From NCBI GenBank assembly GCA_964575025.1, contig CAZNPV010000042.1, forward strand, positions 1 through 32,496: a stretch of 32,496 bases of DNA, in the 5' to 3' direction. Positions within the stretch are counted from its first letter, which is position 1; every line of letters begins with the position of its first letter. Below the pieces are notes generated by a model. The model had not been told where the DNA came from and ran no database searches. It was given only the letters and a program-made list of their open reading frames with translations. Positions 32,218 through 32,496 of the stretch are shown here, one piece after another. Source of the DNA: JABMQB01 sp964575025. GTDB taxonomy: Bacteria; Bacteroidota; Bacteroidia; Bacteroidales; Prolixibacteraceae. The translations under genes were made by a program, and so were the position numbers.

Positions 32218-32496
32218 TCAGTTTACATGGACCTTCACAATTTTCCCCGTAGAAAGCACTCGTTCATTTTTTATAACCCGGTAGATGTAAATCCCCGGTC
32301 GAAGTCGTGAGACCGACGGATAGGACCAACGGATCAATCCTTGCTCAAGCTTGATCTCTTCGGAAGAAACCAGAACGCCTGAACTGGAAAAAACAGAAAG
32401 GGTGACGTTGCCGCCATAGGGTGATTCGATAAAAAAATAGAGTCCTTCATCCTTATCCGATACAGGATTGGGACCTGCCATCACGTTCCATTTCAG
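32218..32496 (-). CDS. C-terminal fragment of a secreted protein with T9SS sorting domain (runs off the window)
   Basis: The frame is open to the window edge, so only the last 92 codons are seen. They form a type A T9SS sorting domain: it opens with AGPNPVSDKDEG, has VTLSVFSSSGVLVSSEEIKL and the RPGIYIYRVIKN strand, and ends KIVKVHVN. In-frame GTG (32484) and ATG (32479-32481) are internal, not starts. The catalytic or structural part lies beyond the window. Its stop codon TGA directly abuts the convergent stop at 32217. Confidence 0.82.
   Translation of the reverse strand: MKWNVMAGPNPVSDKDEGLYFFIESPYGGNVTLSVFSSSGVLVSSEEIKLEQGLIRWSYPSVSRLRPGIYIYRVIKNERVLSTGKIVKVHVN

Overview
The window is chromosomal DNA of a member of the Bacteroidota, most likely a Bacteroidales/Marinilabiliales-type anaerobe. 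Four things point there: two proteins ending in type IX secretion (T9SS) sorting domains, promoters of the TAnnTTTG (-7) class, a GldA/GldF/GldG-type ABC system, and an electron-bifurcating NfnAB pair. I see no rRNA, tRNA, CRISPR array, transposase or phage gene. Most of the window is housekeeping or envelope genes.

Layout. 1-5005 (minus): a secreted esterase with a T9SS tail, then carB. 5006-5450 is a long intergenic stretch with a GC-rich hairpin repeat. 5475-11029: ornithine aminotransferase (+), a five-LysM periplasmic-binding-protein fusion (-), and divergent guaA (+). 11299-14039: S41 protease, PnuC and a NadR-type nicotinamide riboside kinase, spaced like an operon. 14109-16203: serine acetyltransferase and a THUMP RNA methyltransferase. 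16200-21511 is the most interesting part, described below. 21845-26775 (minus): a five-gene envelope operon of ABC ATPase, permease, GldG-like protein, DUF4340 protein and TonB-like protein. 26957-28813: an Omp85-like barrel. 28899-32217: NfnA, NfnB and a dihydroorotate-dehydrogenase-like flavoprotein. 32218 to the edge: the T9SS tail of another secreted protein.

The part to look at is 16200-21511. It holds a 195-aa ECF-type sigma factor; a membrane protein, overlapping it by 14 bases, with three full copies and one partial copy of an anti-sigma-like helical unit in the cytosol and TPRs outside; and, converging on these, a 976-aa membrane-anchored TPR-CHAT (caspase-like) protease with its His/Cys dyad intact. 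Divergent from the protease is a previously easy-to-miss 40-codon gene for a peptide with a double-glycine leader (ends in LKGG). The sigma operon and the peptide gene share a two-part upstream motif: GGGTTACCTTTTTGT, with CCG placed 13 bases after GGGTTACC in both. I infer a protease-gated sigma/anti-sigma switch with the small peptide as a regulated target, substrate or signal. The gene content and motifs are visible in the sequence; the mechanism is inference.
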